The notes under the pieces are model-generated. The model was not told the DNA's origin, did no database searches, and was given only the letters and a program-made list of their open reading frames with translations. Source: an uncultured Bacteroidales bacterium (GTDB lineage Bacteria > Bacteroidota > Bacteroidia > Bacteroidales > UBA932). Taken from it: a stretch of DNA of 60,876 nucleotides. Every line of letters starts with the position of its first letter. Within the stretch, counting starts at the first letter, position 1. The DNA lies in the NCBI GenBank assembly GCA_944325495.1, contig CALVAD010000009.1, positions 1 through 60,876 on the forward strand, given 5' to 3'. The translations under genes were made by a program, and so were the position numbers. This document shows, piece after piece, positions 8,517-16,206 of this stretch.

Positions 8517-9734
8517 CTAATTTATGTTGCTGCTTACAGATTCATCTGACCAAGTCTCGATTGAAGGAGCCCAGTAGATGCGGTCATTCGCAAGGCTTAT
8601 AGTGAAGTTGTAGGTGATCTTCTTGTTCATATCCCACATGGGAGTGGTTGAATGGAGGTCGTAAAGTTCGATTGTCTTGGTCACTTCATCATCCGTGTAA
8701 TCAGTGCTGCTCGTATAGGTGCGTATTACATAATTGAGTGTGATTACCTGAACATTGCTATTGTCAGTGAATGTTTGAGGCATGATGAGAAGATAGTCGT
8801 ATGCCGGGTCGATGCCATCAACTCTTCGAGGAATTGCCGTTCCATTCGCATTGGTCGTCGTCGTATTGTCGAATTCCACTCCTCCCTTGCTGGGGTCAAT
8901 GTCTCCGGCATCGGCTGTTGATCTGCTGTACCATACATAATCTTGTTCAGGAGTGGTTTCTGACATTGTCCATGAGCCTCCATTGGTGTACTGGACAGGA
9001 GAAGTTCCCGAAATCGTAGGAATGCCGCTCTTATATGTTCCTTTGGAATGAACATCGTTGATCTGGATGCCCGTAAGGAAGAATCTCTTGTCTCCTACAG
9101 CAAATTCATTTCCGTTGTTGCCATCGTGTGCGTTGGCATAGTCTTCATCGGTCTTGAAATTGAAACCTACAATCTGTGAAAGCTTGTGACGGAATACGGT
9201 GGGAACTCCGTTGTAGCTCGACTGGTTTCCATTGACTCCGTTGGCTGAATTGGCTGTCTGTCCGGAAATGATATCGGCGACCATTACGTCAACTGCCTGA
9301 TTAGCTTCTGAGGTTCCTCCGAGAACATCCCAGTTTGCGATGGTAATACCATCTGTCTTGTCAAATTTGACAGCGTCCTTGAGCTCCGTATAAGGGCTGT
9401 AGGATATGAAAGTCAAGGAACCGGCGCTCGGCCAATAGTACGGTGTCGCTGTTGTCCAGGCGGAAGTCTGCTGATAGCTTACCTCAGTATGTGGAATATA
9501 CACATCGGCGTCTGTAGGGAATGTTCCTGTTCCGGCTACATACCATGCTTGGGTTCCGAAAGAAGGTGCAGTGCTTCCATACGCCGTTCCGTCAATCATA
9601 GCCTTCGTGCTGTTCGCCCCCACAGCCGCGGTGAAGGAGATGGCCTGGTCGGGCGCGTCGACCCTGACTTCGTTCTTCGTGCAGCTTGCGAGAATTGCCG
9701 TTGCAAGAGCTGCTACAATAATCCATTTTTTCAT
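8517..9734 (-). CDS. FimA-like major fimbrillin, left variant
   Basis: A 405-residue fimbrillin lipoprotein and probable major shaft subunit. Signal peptide ends at ILASC. The first 45 or so residues, through ANSTKA, are encoded by DNA 257/258 identical to the start of the right variant at 14961. Beyond that point the two diverge sharply, though the fimbrillin skeleton stays (YYWPSAGSLTFISYSPY, VPTVFRHKLSQIVGF, MPQTFTDNS, KITYNFTISL, WAPSIETW). The divergent part is visibly poorer in GC than its neighbours. Polymerisation would be by donor-strand exchange between subunits, known for the family. The 57-bp leader lies inside the inverted repeat. Confidence 0.8.
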   Translation of the reverse strand: MKKWIIVAALATAILASCTKNEVRVDAPDQAISFTAAVGANSTKAMIDGTAYGSTAPSFGTQAWYVAGTGTFPTDADVYIPHTEVSYQQTSAWTTATPYYWPSAGSLTFISYSPYTELKDAVKFDKTDGITIANWDVLGGTSEANQAVDVMVADIISGQTANSANGVNGNQSSYNGVPTVFRHKLSQIVGFNFKTDEDYANAHDGNNGNEFAVGDKRFFLTGIQINDVHSKGTYKSGIPTISGTSPVQYTNGGSWTMSETTPEQDYVWYSRSTADAGDIDPSKGGVEFDNTTTTNANGTAIPRRVDGIDPAYDYLLIMPQTFTDNSNVQVITLNYVIRTYTSSTDYTDDEVTKTIELYDLHSTTPMWDMNKKITYNFTISLANDRIYWAPSIETWSDESVSSNIN

Positions 9735-9857
9735 AAAGTAGTTAGTTTTTGATAATTGACTTATTGATTTGTATTTTCAGAATGTCTTCCGTCATATCAC
9801 TATGTCGTGGTTCTCGTCCTCCCAGTCGCCGACCTCCGGCTGGAAGCCGCCGCCTTC
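9600..9857 (-). repeat. 258-bp inverted repeat, left copy
   Basis: The reverse complement of this segment matches 14838-15095 at 257 of 258 positions by direct comparison; the one difference is at 9629 against 15066. It covers the last codons of DUF5119, the whole intergenic region and the first part of the FimA-like gene. Weaker homology extends the arm to 10434. Confidence 0.95.
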
Positions 9858-10859
9858 GCCGGGCACCGGATCGGGAGGGTCTATCGTGAGGGTCTGCTCC
9901 ATCAGCAGCCAGTTGTGCTCCAGCGCGTTGCGGCTGGAGAAAAGGTCGGTGATGTCGTATTCGGCGTTTACCGTCCTGCCGTCCTTGGTGCGTATGTCGA
10001 AAGTCAGCCTGAGGCTGTTCTGCGAGCCGGGCACGCGCCCGAAGGTGTTGAAGATTCCGCATATCACGGGAGTCCCGGCGTCGTCGCCGCTCTGGAGCGT
10101 GAAGTAGACCGTGTTCTGCGGCTCCTCCACGCGGTCTCCCTGCGAGATCAGGTGGCCGCTGTGCATCCCGGAGAGGAACGCCTGCGCTCCCGACACATAC
10201 TCCAGCCCCTCGACCTTGACCTGGAGGTACCAGGTCTCCACGACCGTGGTGGCTTCCGCCTCTATTACATGGACCCCGTCGTGGTAGGGCACCGTCTCAA
10301 GCTCCAGCTGCGTCACCGTCAGGTGGTCCGGCTCGTAGACCACTATCTCCCCGGGGGCCTTCGAGCTGTAGCTGTTCAGCACCTGCTCCGACACCGTCCC
10401 CGATCCCGCCACCACGGTTTCGTAGTTGCCGCGGTTTTCCACCGTCGTGCCTTCGGTGCCGAAGTTGTAGGCAAGCATGCGGTAGTCGCCCGGCACGAGG
10501 GACAGGTGTCCCGAAATCCAGGTGTAGCCGTTCTCGTCGACGCTGCTTTCGCTCACGAACGACTCGGCCACGAGGCTGTTGCCGTCAGGCTCGTAGAAGA
10601 GCACATGCATGACTTCGGGGGCTATTTCCGGAACAGGGATGTCCTCGTTGTAGATGCCCGTGGTGACGTTGCGTATATTGTCCGTGTTGATCTTTATCCT
10701 GACGTATGTGTTGTATTCCGGATCGACGAGGGGCCGCAGCTGGCAGCCGCCGAGCATCGCGAGCGAGAATATGCAGACTGACGCCCCGAGAGCCCGCGCG
10801 CTCCGGAGACATGCGGCATACAGCCGTTCCGTAAAGTGTGTCAGCCGTCCCATATTCAT
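9792..10859 (-). CDS. DUF5119 domain fimbrial lipoprotein, intact copy
   Basis: A 355-residue lipoprotein with the lipobox at LAMLGGC. The segment just after it (RPLVDPEYNTYVRIKINTD) is characteristic of DUF5119 proteins, which sit second in many Bacteroidales fimbrial operons and are thought to act in anchoring or assembly. The start at 10859 gives an ATGA overlap with the OmpA/DUF3575 gene; an ATG at 10853 is an alternative. The C-terminal 215 codons have a second, 5'-truncated copy at 14259-14903. The C-terminus (VGDWEDENHDIVI) is identical in both. Confidence 0.8.
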   Translation of the reverse strand: MNMGRLTHFTERLYAACLRSARALGASVCIFSLAMLGGCQLRPLVDPEYNTYVRIKINTDNIRNVTTGIYNEDIPVPEIAPEVMHVLFYEPDGNSLVAESFVSESSVDENGYTWISGHLSLVPGDYRMLAYNFGTEGTTVENRGNYETVVAGSGTVSEQVLNSYSSKAPGEIVVYEPDHLTVTQLELETVPYHDGVHVIEAEATTVVETWYLQVKVEGLEYVSGAQAFLSGMHSGHLISQGDRVEEPQNTVYFTLQSGDDAGTPVICGIFNTFGRVPGSQNSLRLTFDIRTKDGRTVNAEYDITDLFSSRNALEHNWLLMEQTLTIDPPDPVPGEGGGFQPEVGDWEDENHDIVI

Positions 10860-12151
10860 CTGTATGTGCGTTTTACCTTTATGGGGAGCACCAGCGAGAC
10901 CTTGAGTTTCGTGGGCCCGAAATACGAAAGCACACCCGCCTCGAAGGGGTCGCGGTAGAGTACGGAATAGTCGGGCGCGGGCTGGTAGTGCCTGTAGTCC
11001 GCGCTCACGAAGCCCACGGAGGCCGAGAACTCGAGGTTGAACAGCCTGCCTATGGGCATCGCGTAGCCGTAGCTGATACCGGCCGACCAGTATTCTCCCT
11101 GATAGTTTATGTCCCTGTCCCACTGGAAATCGTAGCGCGCGCTCATCACGTAGGGTGCGATGAAGTGGCCGGACAGCCTGTCGCGCCTGTCGTCGCGCTT
11201 GAACCACCAGCGCGGCTCGATGCCTATCTCCCACATCTCAAGGCTGTACTTGTTGCCGTTCGGTCCGAAGGTCCACCACGGGAACACGTCTTCGACCATT
11301 ATCGAGAACCGGTCCCCTATGGGGACTTCTATCTCGGCGTTGAGCATGGTCAGCGCATCGTAGAGCATGTTGGTCTTGAGCGCGAACAGCGTGCGTTCGA
11401 GCACTATCTCTCCCGGAGGAGGCGTCAGAGTCCTGCCGGCAGTCCGCGCCGCCGCCGTCAGCGGCATGGGGCGGCCGATGAAATATTCGCGGGTGTAGAT
11501 GTTCTCGCTCCATTCGAGACGGATGAACGAGCGGCGCATCTCCTTGAACCAGACGCGGACCACCTTGTTCCATAAGGCGGCGTCCCGGCTGCGTATGCGC
11601 TCCTTCTTCGTCTCGTAGTCGGCGTCGGAGTCGATGATTTCCAGGAGCATGGCCCGCTGCTCCTCGCTGATGGTGCTGTCGCGGAGCGCGCGTTCGCGGA
11701 ACATGTGCCACGACTCGCCGTCGGGGGTGATTCTCATCCTGCCCTGAAGTGCGGGGTATTCGCCTCCGAGGTAGCGGCGCATCGCGGCGGCGCGGCGCTT
11801 GGAGAGGTTGACGTTGTACCAGTAGTTGCCTTCGGGGGATGAGTACGACACGACCGTCAGGCTGTCGAGCGTGCCGTCGCCTATTCGTATGGACGCGATC
11901 GAATCGGCGAGAGCCTTGAGATTCTCGCCGGTGTCCATGTAGTCCGGCCTGATTACCGCGTTGTCCCAGCGGAAGTTGACATGGAAATCGGCACTATGGC
12001 TCTCGGTTCCGCTGAGCCTGAGATAATATGCTCCCGACCCCCCCGTAGCGATTGTATCCAGAGGGCTCTCTTTCGCTTCCGCGCAGGGCTGTGCCGACAG
12101 AAAACCGGCAAAAGCGAATATGTAAACTGTCAGGCGTAAGTTTAAGTTCAT
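10856..12151 (-). CDS. OmpA-like/DUF3575 outer-membrane protein
   Basis: A 431-residue exported protein and first gene of the left fimbrial operon. After the signal peptide, residues of about 50-150 form an OmpA-like periplasmic module (SPEGNYWYNVNLSKRRAAAMRRYL is the usual turn and helix). A linker follows, and residues from about 240 to the end look like a DUF3575 beta-barrel (LKTNMLYDALTMLNAEIEVPIG, then WWTFGPNG and repeated aromatic strands). Proteins of this kind commonly lead Bacteroidales fimbrial operons and probably link the assembly site to the cell wall. The gene is intact, unlike its counterpart at 12453. Confidence 0.8.
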   Translation of the reverse strand: MNLNLRLTVYIFAFAGFLSAQPCAEAKESPLDTIATGGSGAYYLRLSGTESHSADFHVNFRWDNAVIRPDYMDTGENLKALADSIASIRIGDGTLDSLTVVSYSSPEGNYWYNVNLSKRRAAAMRRYLGGEYPALQGRMRITPDGESWHMFRERALRDSTISEEQRAMLLEIIDSDADYETKKERIRSRDAALWNKVVRVWFKEMRRSFIRLEWSENIYTREYFIGRPMPLTAAARTAGRTLTPPPGEIVLERTLFALKTNMLYDALTMLNAEIEVPIGDRFSIMVEDVFPWWTFGPNGNKYSLEMWEIGIEPRWWFKRDDRRDRLSGHFIAPYVMSARYDFQWDRDINYQGEYWSAGISYGYAMPIGRLFNLEFSASVGFVSADYRHYQPAPDYSVLYRDPFEAGVLSYFGPTKLKVSLVLPIKVKRTYR

Positions 12152-12222
12152 CCCTACATTTCAGTATCGAACCTCTTCCGCCTATAGGGGGGGGCGAAAG
12201 GAGGACACGGCTTTGGTTAAAT

Positions 12223-12235
12223 CGTTGGTTTAAAT
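12223..12235 (+). repeat. inverted repeat arm, left edge of putative invertible promoter
   Basis: The 13-mer CGTTGGTTTAAAT is the exact reverse complement of 12412-12424. With one base skipped the match extends outward to TTAAA. The arms enclose 176 bp between two divergent fimbrial operons and lie about 520 bp from a tyrosine recombinase gene. Confidence 0.65.
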
Positions 12236-12253
12236 TGGTTTTAACTGATGGCA

Positions 12254-12261
12254 CAAAAATA
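12254..12261 (-). promoter_or_regulatory. -7 element TATTTTTG pointing to the left operon
   Basis: On the minus strand the sequence is TATTTTTG, a perfect match to the Bacteroidota -7 consensus TAnnTTTG. It lies inside the putative invertible segment and reads toward the intact OmpA/DUF3575 gene. No good -33 TTTG is seen at the usual distance. A weaker plus-strand candidate (TTTG at 12270-12273 and TAATTTTT at 12296-12303) is also present. Confidence 0.5.
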
Positions 12262-12411
12262 ATCAATAATTTGAAATTCGGTATATGCTAACTTATAATT
12301 TTTAAAGATTATTTTCGAGATTCTGCTGATTCTGTGCCGTTTCCGCTCCTGGATATCCGCCGTTCCGCCGTCTGCGCCCCATCGGACCCGATAAGCGCAA
12401 AGGGGTTTCCG

Positions 12412-12424
12412 ATTTAAACCAACG
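12412..12424 (-). repeat. inverted repeat arm, right edge of putative invertible promoter
   Basis: The sequence ATTTAAACCAACG is the exact partner of 12223-12235. It ends 28 bp before the start codon of the truncated gene at 12453, so inversion of the enclosed segment would aim the -7 element at the right-hand operon. Confidence 0.65.
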
Positions 12425-12452
12425 TTTAAGCATTAAACACGATAATCGCGCG

Positions 12453-12653
12453 ATGAAGAGAGGATTATTGATGCTGGCTGCAGTATTGTTGTCCTTAGGG
12501 CAGCTGTCTGCACGGGAGGTGGCGGATTCCATGCGTATCTACTACCGCCAGGGCTACAGATATGTCGAGCCCCTGTTCCGCAGCAACGAAGCTGAACTGA
12601 CGAAATTCCTGGAGACCGCGTCGGAAGCGCAGAAGGCGGGCCGTCGTACCTGA
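12453..12653 (+). pseudogene. 5' remnant of an OmpA/DUF3575-type fimbrial gene
   Basis: A 66-codon reading frame with a good signal peptide (MKRGLLMLAAVLLSLGQLSA) followed by VADSMRIYYRQGYRYVEPLF and a helix. This is the usual start of OmpA/DUF3575-type fimbrial proteins, which are normally 400 residues or more. It is not a copy of the left gene at 10856-12151, so it comes from a different subfamily. The frame stops just before the recombinase unit. I read it as what is left of the first gene of the right operon after the recombinase unit replaced the middle. It could still be expressed as a short secreted peptide. Confidence 0.55.
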
Positions 12654-12939
12654 TGGACAGATTTCCTTTCCATTTGACGCACCCTGCCTCCATTGACGCA
12701 GTTCTGCGGGGCATGACCGTTCCCGATGAATTTCATCTTGGTGTCGATTGCAAATCCGTTACGACAGCAATTCACCATACTGCATCCTCCAGGCTGCATC
12801 TGACATACCGCCTCCGCCAAACAGCGTCCGCCGCAACGCCCTCCCCGCAGGCGATATGCCGCCAGTACTTCGCGAGTACATTCCGCCGGCGGGCCTTTTT
12901 CGATATCTTTATCTCATACCTTTTTTAAATGTTCAGACT
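12654..12939 (+). other. leader region of the recombinase
   Basis: A 286-bp stretch with no gene. An ORF continues in frame upstream of the recombinase, but its sequence is unlike integrase N-termini and its codons are poor. GTACT/AGTAC and CCGCCGGCGG palindromes lie at about 12868-12896. An AT-rich stretch just before the ATG at 12940 may hold the promoter, but I see no perfect TAnnTTTG. Confidence 0.4.
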
Positions 12940-14193
12940 ATGTCAGCTATCGAAAATCCAAGGCTCAAACGCCGGATTCTGGCCTGCGGCAAGGAATCCC
13001 TCTACCTCGAATACTATCTCGGACGCAGCGAGAAGCCGAAGACCGATCTCAACGGGAATCAGCTCTATTATACCAGCGGGAAGATGAAGGGCCGGCCCGT
13101 CTATGCGGTCAGGCACTCCAGACGGCAGGAAAACCTCCATCTGTATCTGGTCATTCATCCGCGCACTCCCGAGGACAGGGAGCGCAACCGGGAGACGCTA
13201 GCACTTGCGCGCAGGATATGTTTCGAGCGCGGGCAGGAACTCCTTGAAGACAGGGAAGGCTACCGGCTGCGTCCGGCGCGGCGGACTGTCGGGTTTATCG
13301 AATTCTTCCAAAGCTGCGTGGACGGATACACGATGAAGGACAAGCGCAACATGGTCCTGGCGCTCAACAAGTTCAAGGCGTTCCTCGAACTCCGTCATCC
13401 GGAATTCTGCCGCAGGCGCTCCGGCGGTGAGTCCTGCTACAGCCTCGCTCCGTGCATGCTCAGCAGGGAGATGGTCCGGGAATTCGCCGACTACCTCGCC
13501 GCGACAGGCCGGAACAGCGGGCCTTCGGGGACCTTCCGGCGTTTCAAGCATGTGGTGGCGCGCATGGTCTCCGAGGGACATATCAGCAGGAATCCCTGCG
13601 CGGAGGTAAGGATGGCGGGCGCACGGAAGGTGCTGACGAAGGAAGTGCTGACCGCCGGGGAGATACGCCGGCTCGCGGCGACTCACTACAGGGGCGAGAA
13701 CCCCGAGATACGGCGGGCGTTCCTGTTCTGCGTCTACACCGGAATGCGCTTCTGCGATGTGAAGGAGCTGCGCCGTTCCGACATCGACGCGCAGAAGCGC
13801 ACGCTCTCCTTCGAGCAGAGCAAGACGAAAGGCCGCAGCGTATGCAGCCGCGTCGAGATGCCGCTGCGGGAGGAGATCCTGCATCTCGCGCTGCCGGAAG
13901 ACAAGCGCGGCTGGTCGCCGGCGGAAGGCGATTCCGTGTTCAGACTGCCATCGCACACCATGTGCCTCAAGGCTCTGCGGCGCTGGACCGCCCGGGCCGG
14001 CATAAGCAAGCATATCACCTGGCATTGCGCGCGCCATACCTTCGCGACCCAGTTGATCGCGAACGGCGCCGATGTGGTGACCACCGCCTCGCTGCTCGGA
14101 CACAGCGGACTGGAATATGTGAGAATCTACGCGCATGCGCTCGAAGACAACAAGCGCCGCGCGGTCGACAGCCTCCCGGCATTGGAAATATAG
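12940..14193 (+). CDS. tyrosine recombinase (phage integrase family)
   Basis: A 417-residue site-specific recombinase. An N-terminal arm of about 100 residues is followed by a SAM-like core-binding domain (about 110-215) and the catalytic domain (about 225-400). The active-site residues are present: Arg in TGMRFCD, Lys in SKTKGRS, His and Arg in HCARH, His in LLGHSG and Tyr in VRIYAHA. This type resembles the Bacteroidales integrases that invert DNA or move conjugative elements. It lies between two divergent fimbrial operons and next to two sets of inverted repeats, so a local invertase role is likely but not proven. The start at 12940 was chosen because the upstream in-frame sequence is not integrase-like. 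Confidence 0.85.
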   Translation: MSAIENPRLKRRILACGKESLYLEYYLGRSEKPKTDLNGNQLYYTSGKMKGRPVYAVRHSRRQENLHLYLVIHPRTPEDRERNRETLALARRICFERGQELLEDREGYRLRPARRTVGFIEFFQSCVDGYTMKDKRNMVLALNKFKAFLELRHPEFCRRRSGGESCYSLAPCMLSREMVREFADYLAATGRNSGPSGTFRRFKHVVARMVSEGHISRNPCAEVRMAGARKVLTKEVLTAGEIRRLAATHYRGENPEIRRAFLFCVYTGMRFCDVKELRRSDIDAQKRTLSFEQSKTKGRSVCSRVEMPLREEILHLALPEDKRGWSPAEGDSVFRLPSHTMCLKALRRWTARAGISKHITWHCARHTFATQLIANGADVVTTASLLGHSGLEYVRIYAHALEDNKRRAVDSLPALEI

Positions 14194-14220
14194 CCGCAAG
14201 TACGGCACGAGCACTCCTTG

Positions 14221-14253
14221 AGCCCCTCCAACTGCCTGGCAGTCAGAGGGGCT
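14221..14253 (+). terminator. terminator-like hairpin after the recombinase
   Basis: Arms AGCCCCTC and GAGGGGCT pair, with an inner CTGCC/GGCAG stem, and a T-rich TCGGTTTC follows. It lies 27 bp past the recombinase stop and 8 bp before homology to DUF5119 begins, so it marks the right edge of the recombinase unit. Confidence 0.5.
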
Positions 14254-14258
14254 TCGGT

Positions 14259-14903
14259 TTCCGCGGCAACTACGAAACCGTCGTGGCGGGTTCCGGGTCG
14301 GTGTCGGAGCAGGTGCTGAGCCGCTACAGCTCGAAGGCCCCCGGGGAGGTGGTGGTTTACGAGCCGGACCACCTGACGGTGGCGCAGCTGGAGCTGGAGA
14401 CGGTGCCGTACCACGACGGGGTGCACGTGATAGAGGCGGAAGCGGCCACGGTCGTGGAGACCTGGTACCTGCAGATCAAGGTCGAGGGGCTGGAGTATGT
14501 GGCGGGAGCCGAAGCCTTCCTCTCCGGCATGGCCGGAAGCACGGGACTGTCCGACGCCGATGACGGCGAAGATGACAACACGGTCTATTTCACCCTGAGG
14601 AAGGGCGACGACGGCGGCGTTCCCGTGATATGCAACATATTCAACACCTTCGGGCGCCTTCCGGACTCACGCAATCAGTTGAAGGTGACCTTCGACATAC
14701 GCACGGTCGACGGACGCACGGAGACCAGGGAGTTCGACATCACCGACCTGTTCTCGACCGAAAACGCCAGGGAGCACAACTGGCTGCTGCTTGACGAGAC
14801 CATCACGATAGATCCTCCCGAGCCGCCGGGTCCCGATGAAGGCGGCGGCTTCCAGCCGGAGGTCGGCGACTGGGAGGACGAGAACCACGACATAGTGATA
14901 TGA
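14259..14903 (+). pseudogene. 5'-truncated DUF5119 gene
   Basis: An open frame of 214 codons matches the C-terminal 60% of the intact DUF5119 protein at 9792-10859, roughly four residues in five by eye, and ends in the identical VGDWEDENHDIVI. The signal peptide, the lipobox and about 170 N-terminal residues are missing. Homology begins abruptly at 14261, just after the recombinase terminator. The frame is open further upstream only by running antisense-like through the recombinase gene. The reading frame is undamaged, so recombination with the left copy could regenerate a full gene. Confidence 0.75.
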
Positions 14904-15095
14904 CGGAAGACATTCTGAAAATACAAATCAATAAGTCAATTATCAAAAACTAACTACTTTATGAAAAAATGGATTATTGTAGCAGCTCTTGCAACGGCAA
15001 TTCTCGCAAGCTGCACGAAGAACGAAGTCAGGGTCGACGCGCCCGACCAGGCCATCTCCTTCACCACGGCTGTGGGGGCGAACAGCACGAAGGCT
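14838..15095 (+). repeat. 258-bp inverted repeat, right copy
   Basis: Partner of 9600-9857, opposite orientation, one mismatch. The intergenic 57 bp is fully identical between copies, whereas the adjoining DUF5119 coding sequence has clearly diverged. Both homologous arms, counted to the point where similarity stops, are 835 bp long (9600-10434 and 14261-15095). Confidence 0.95.
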
Positions 15096-16199
15096 GACGA
15101 AATCATCTCCGGAACGGTATATCCGTTCGATGAAACATTCGGCTCTGTTGCATTTTTGCTGGGAGAAGACGAGACATGGGAGACCGATCATGCCTCCGCC
15201 AAAGTCTATATAGGTGTTTCAGAAGGGCTGGCCGCCGGGGCGCTGGGCGTGGAGGTTTCATACGATGAAGGTAATAATTACTGGACCACGGCTACACCTT
15301 ACTATTGGCCCAAAACAGGATCATTGACATTCTTCTCGTTCAGTCCTTACGAGAAGGATTTCAAAATTGATCCGACCAATACTGACGGACTTGTAATTGA
15401 AGGGTGGGATGTGCACGATCAGGCTACTCAACCTACAGATACCGATTGGAATCAGGAAAAAGATCTGATGGTCGCTACCATTCAGACGGAGCAGACCCAG
15501 AACGGCACTAATGGCGGATATAAAGGTGTGCCTACTATCTTCCATCATATTCTTTCATACATCGGAGGATTTACCATCAGAACCGATATTGATTATACTA
15601 ACGGACACAGCGATGGTTCATGGACTCCCGGAGATATGACTTTCGAACTCAAAAGTATCAAGATTAACAATATCTACGAAAAAGGTGATTATAAGAGCGG
15701 GCTCATGCCGTATAAAGATGAAAATACCGGAGAAGGCTGGACAATTGCAGATGGAGCGGATCGGGCAGATTATATCTGGACAGATACTGATGCCAGTGCG
15801 ACAGGGACAACCTTTAATCAGACCAAAAAGGAGATTGAGCCGTACTCATCTTTTAACAACGACAGGGACTATCTTCTTGTAATGCCGCAGGCTTTCACCA
15901 ACGACGATCAGGACGATGCTTCAATTACCGTAGAATATGTCGTTAAATATTATAACGGAGATACGGCTAACGGTAATGATGGCTGGATAGCTTATCCAGT
16001 TACAACTACTACGAAGCTTTATGATATCCATAAGGACAATGGCAACAAGTGGGATCTGAACAAGAGGATCGTGTATAATCTCGTCATCAGCTTCAAGGGT
16101 TCCACCGATCCTGATGATCCTTCACAGCAGATTCTGTGGGCGCCTTCAGTCGTAGAGTGGACTGATGATCCTATAAATAGCGGAGATATAGTAATGTAA
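14961..16199 (+). CDS. FimA-like major fimbrillin, right variant
   Basis: A 412-residue fimbrillin lipoprotein. The signal peptide and first mature residues are shared with the left variant; from about residue 46 it differs greatly (DEIISGTVYPFDETFG against MIDGTAYGSTAPSFG). The family skeleton is kept: YYWPKTGSLTFFSFSPY, VPTIFHHILSYIGGF, MPQAFTNDDQ, RIVYNLVISF and WAPSVVEW. The variable part is AT-richer than the genes on either side. It is probably the shaft subunit of the second fimbrial type, expressed only if a promoter reaches it, since the upstream assembly genes here are broken. Confidence 0.8.
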   Translation: MKKWIIVAALATAILASCTKNEVRVDAPDQAISFTTAVGANSTKADEIISGTVYPFDETFGSVAFLLGEDETWETDHASAKVYIGVSEGLAAGALGVEVSYDEGNNYWTTATPYYWPKTGSLTFFSFSPYEKDFKIDPTNTDGLVIEGWDVHDQATQPTDTDWNQEKDLMVATIQTEQTQNGTNGGYKGVPTIFHHILSYIGGFTIRTDIDYTNGHSDGSWTPGDMTFELKSIKINNIYEKGDYKSGLMPYKDENTGEGWTIADGADRADYIWTDTDASATGTTFNQTKKEIEPYSSFNNDRDYLLVMPQAFTNDDQDDASITVEYVVKYYNGDTANGNDGWIAYPVTTTTKLYDIHKDNGNKWDLNKRIVYNLVISFKGSTDPDDPSQQILWAPSVVEWTDDPINSGDIVM

Positions 16200-16206
16200 T
16201 CCACCC

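Noticed and set aside
12748-12939. 64-codon N-terminal extension of the recombinase
   Set aside because: The sequence before the ATG at 12940 has no likeness to integrase arms and lies over palindromic, non-coding DNA.
13452-14903. A 483-codon fusion ORF overlapping the recombinase and DUF5119
   Set aside because: Its first half is an out-of-frame shadow of the recombinase gene; only the part from 14259 is real DUF5119 sequence.
9600-15095. Diversity-generating retroelement explaining the variable fimbrillins
   Set aside because: There is no reverse transcriptase, and the differences are not confined to adenine positions of a template repeat.
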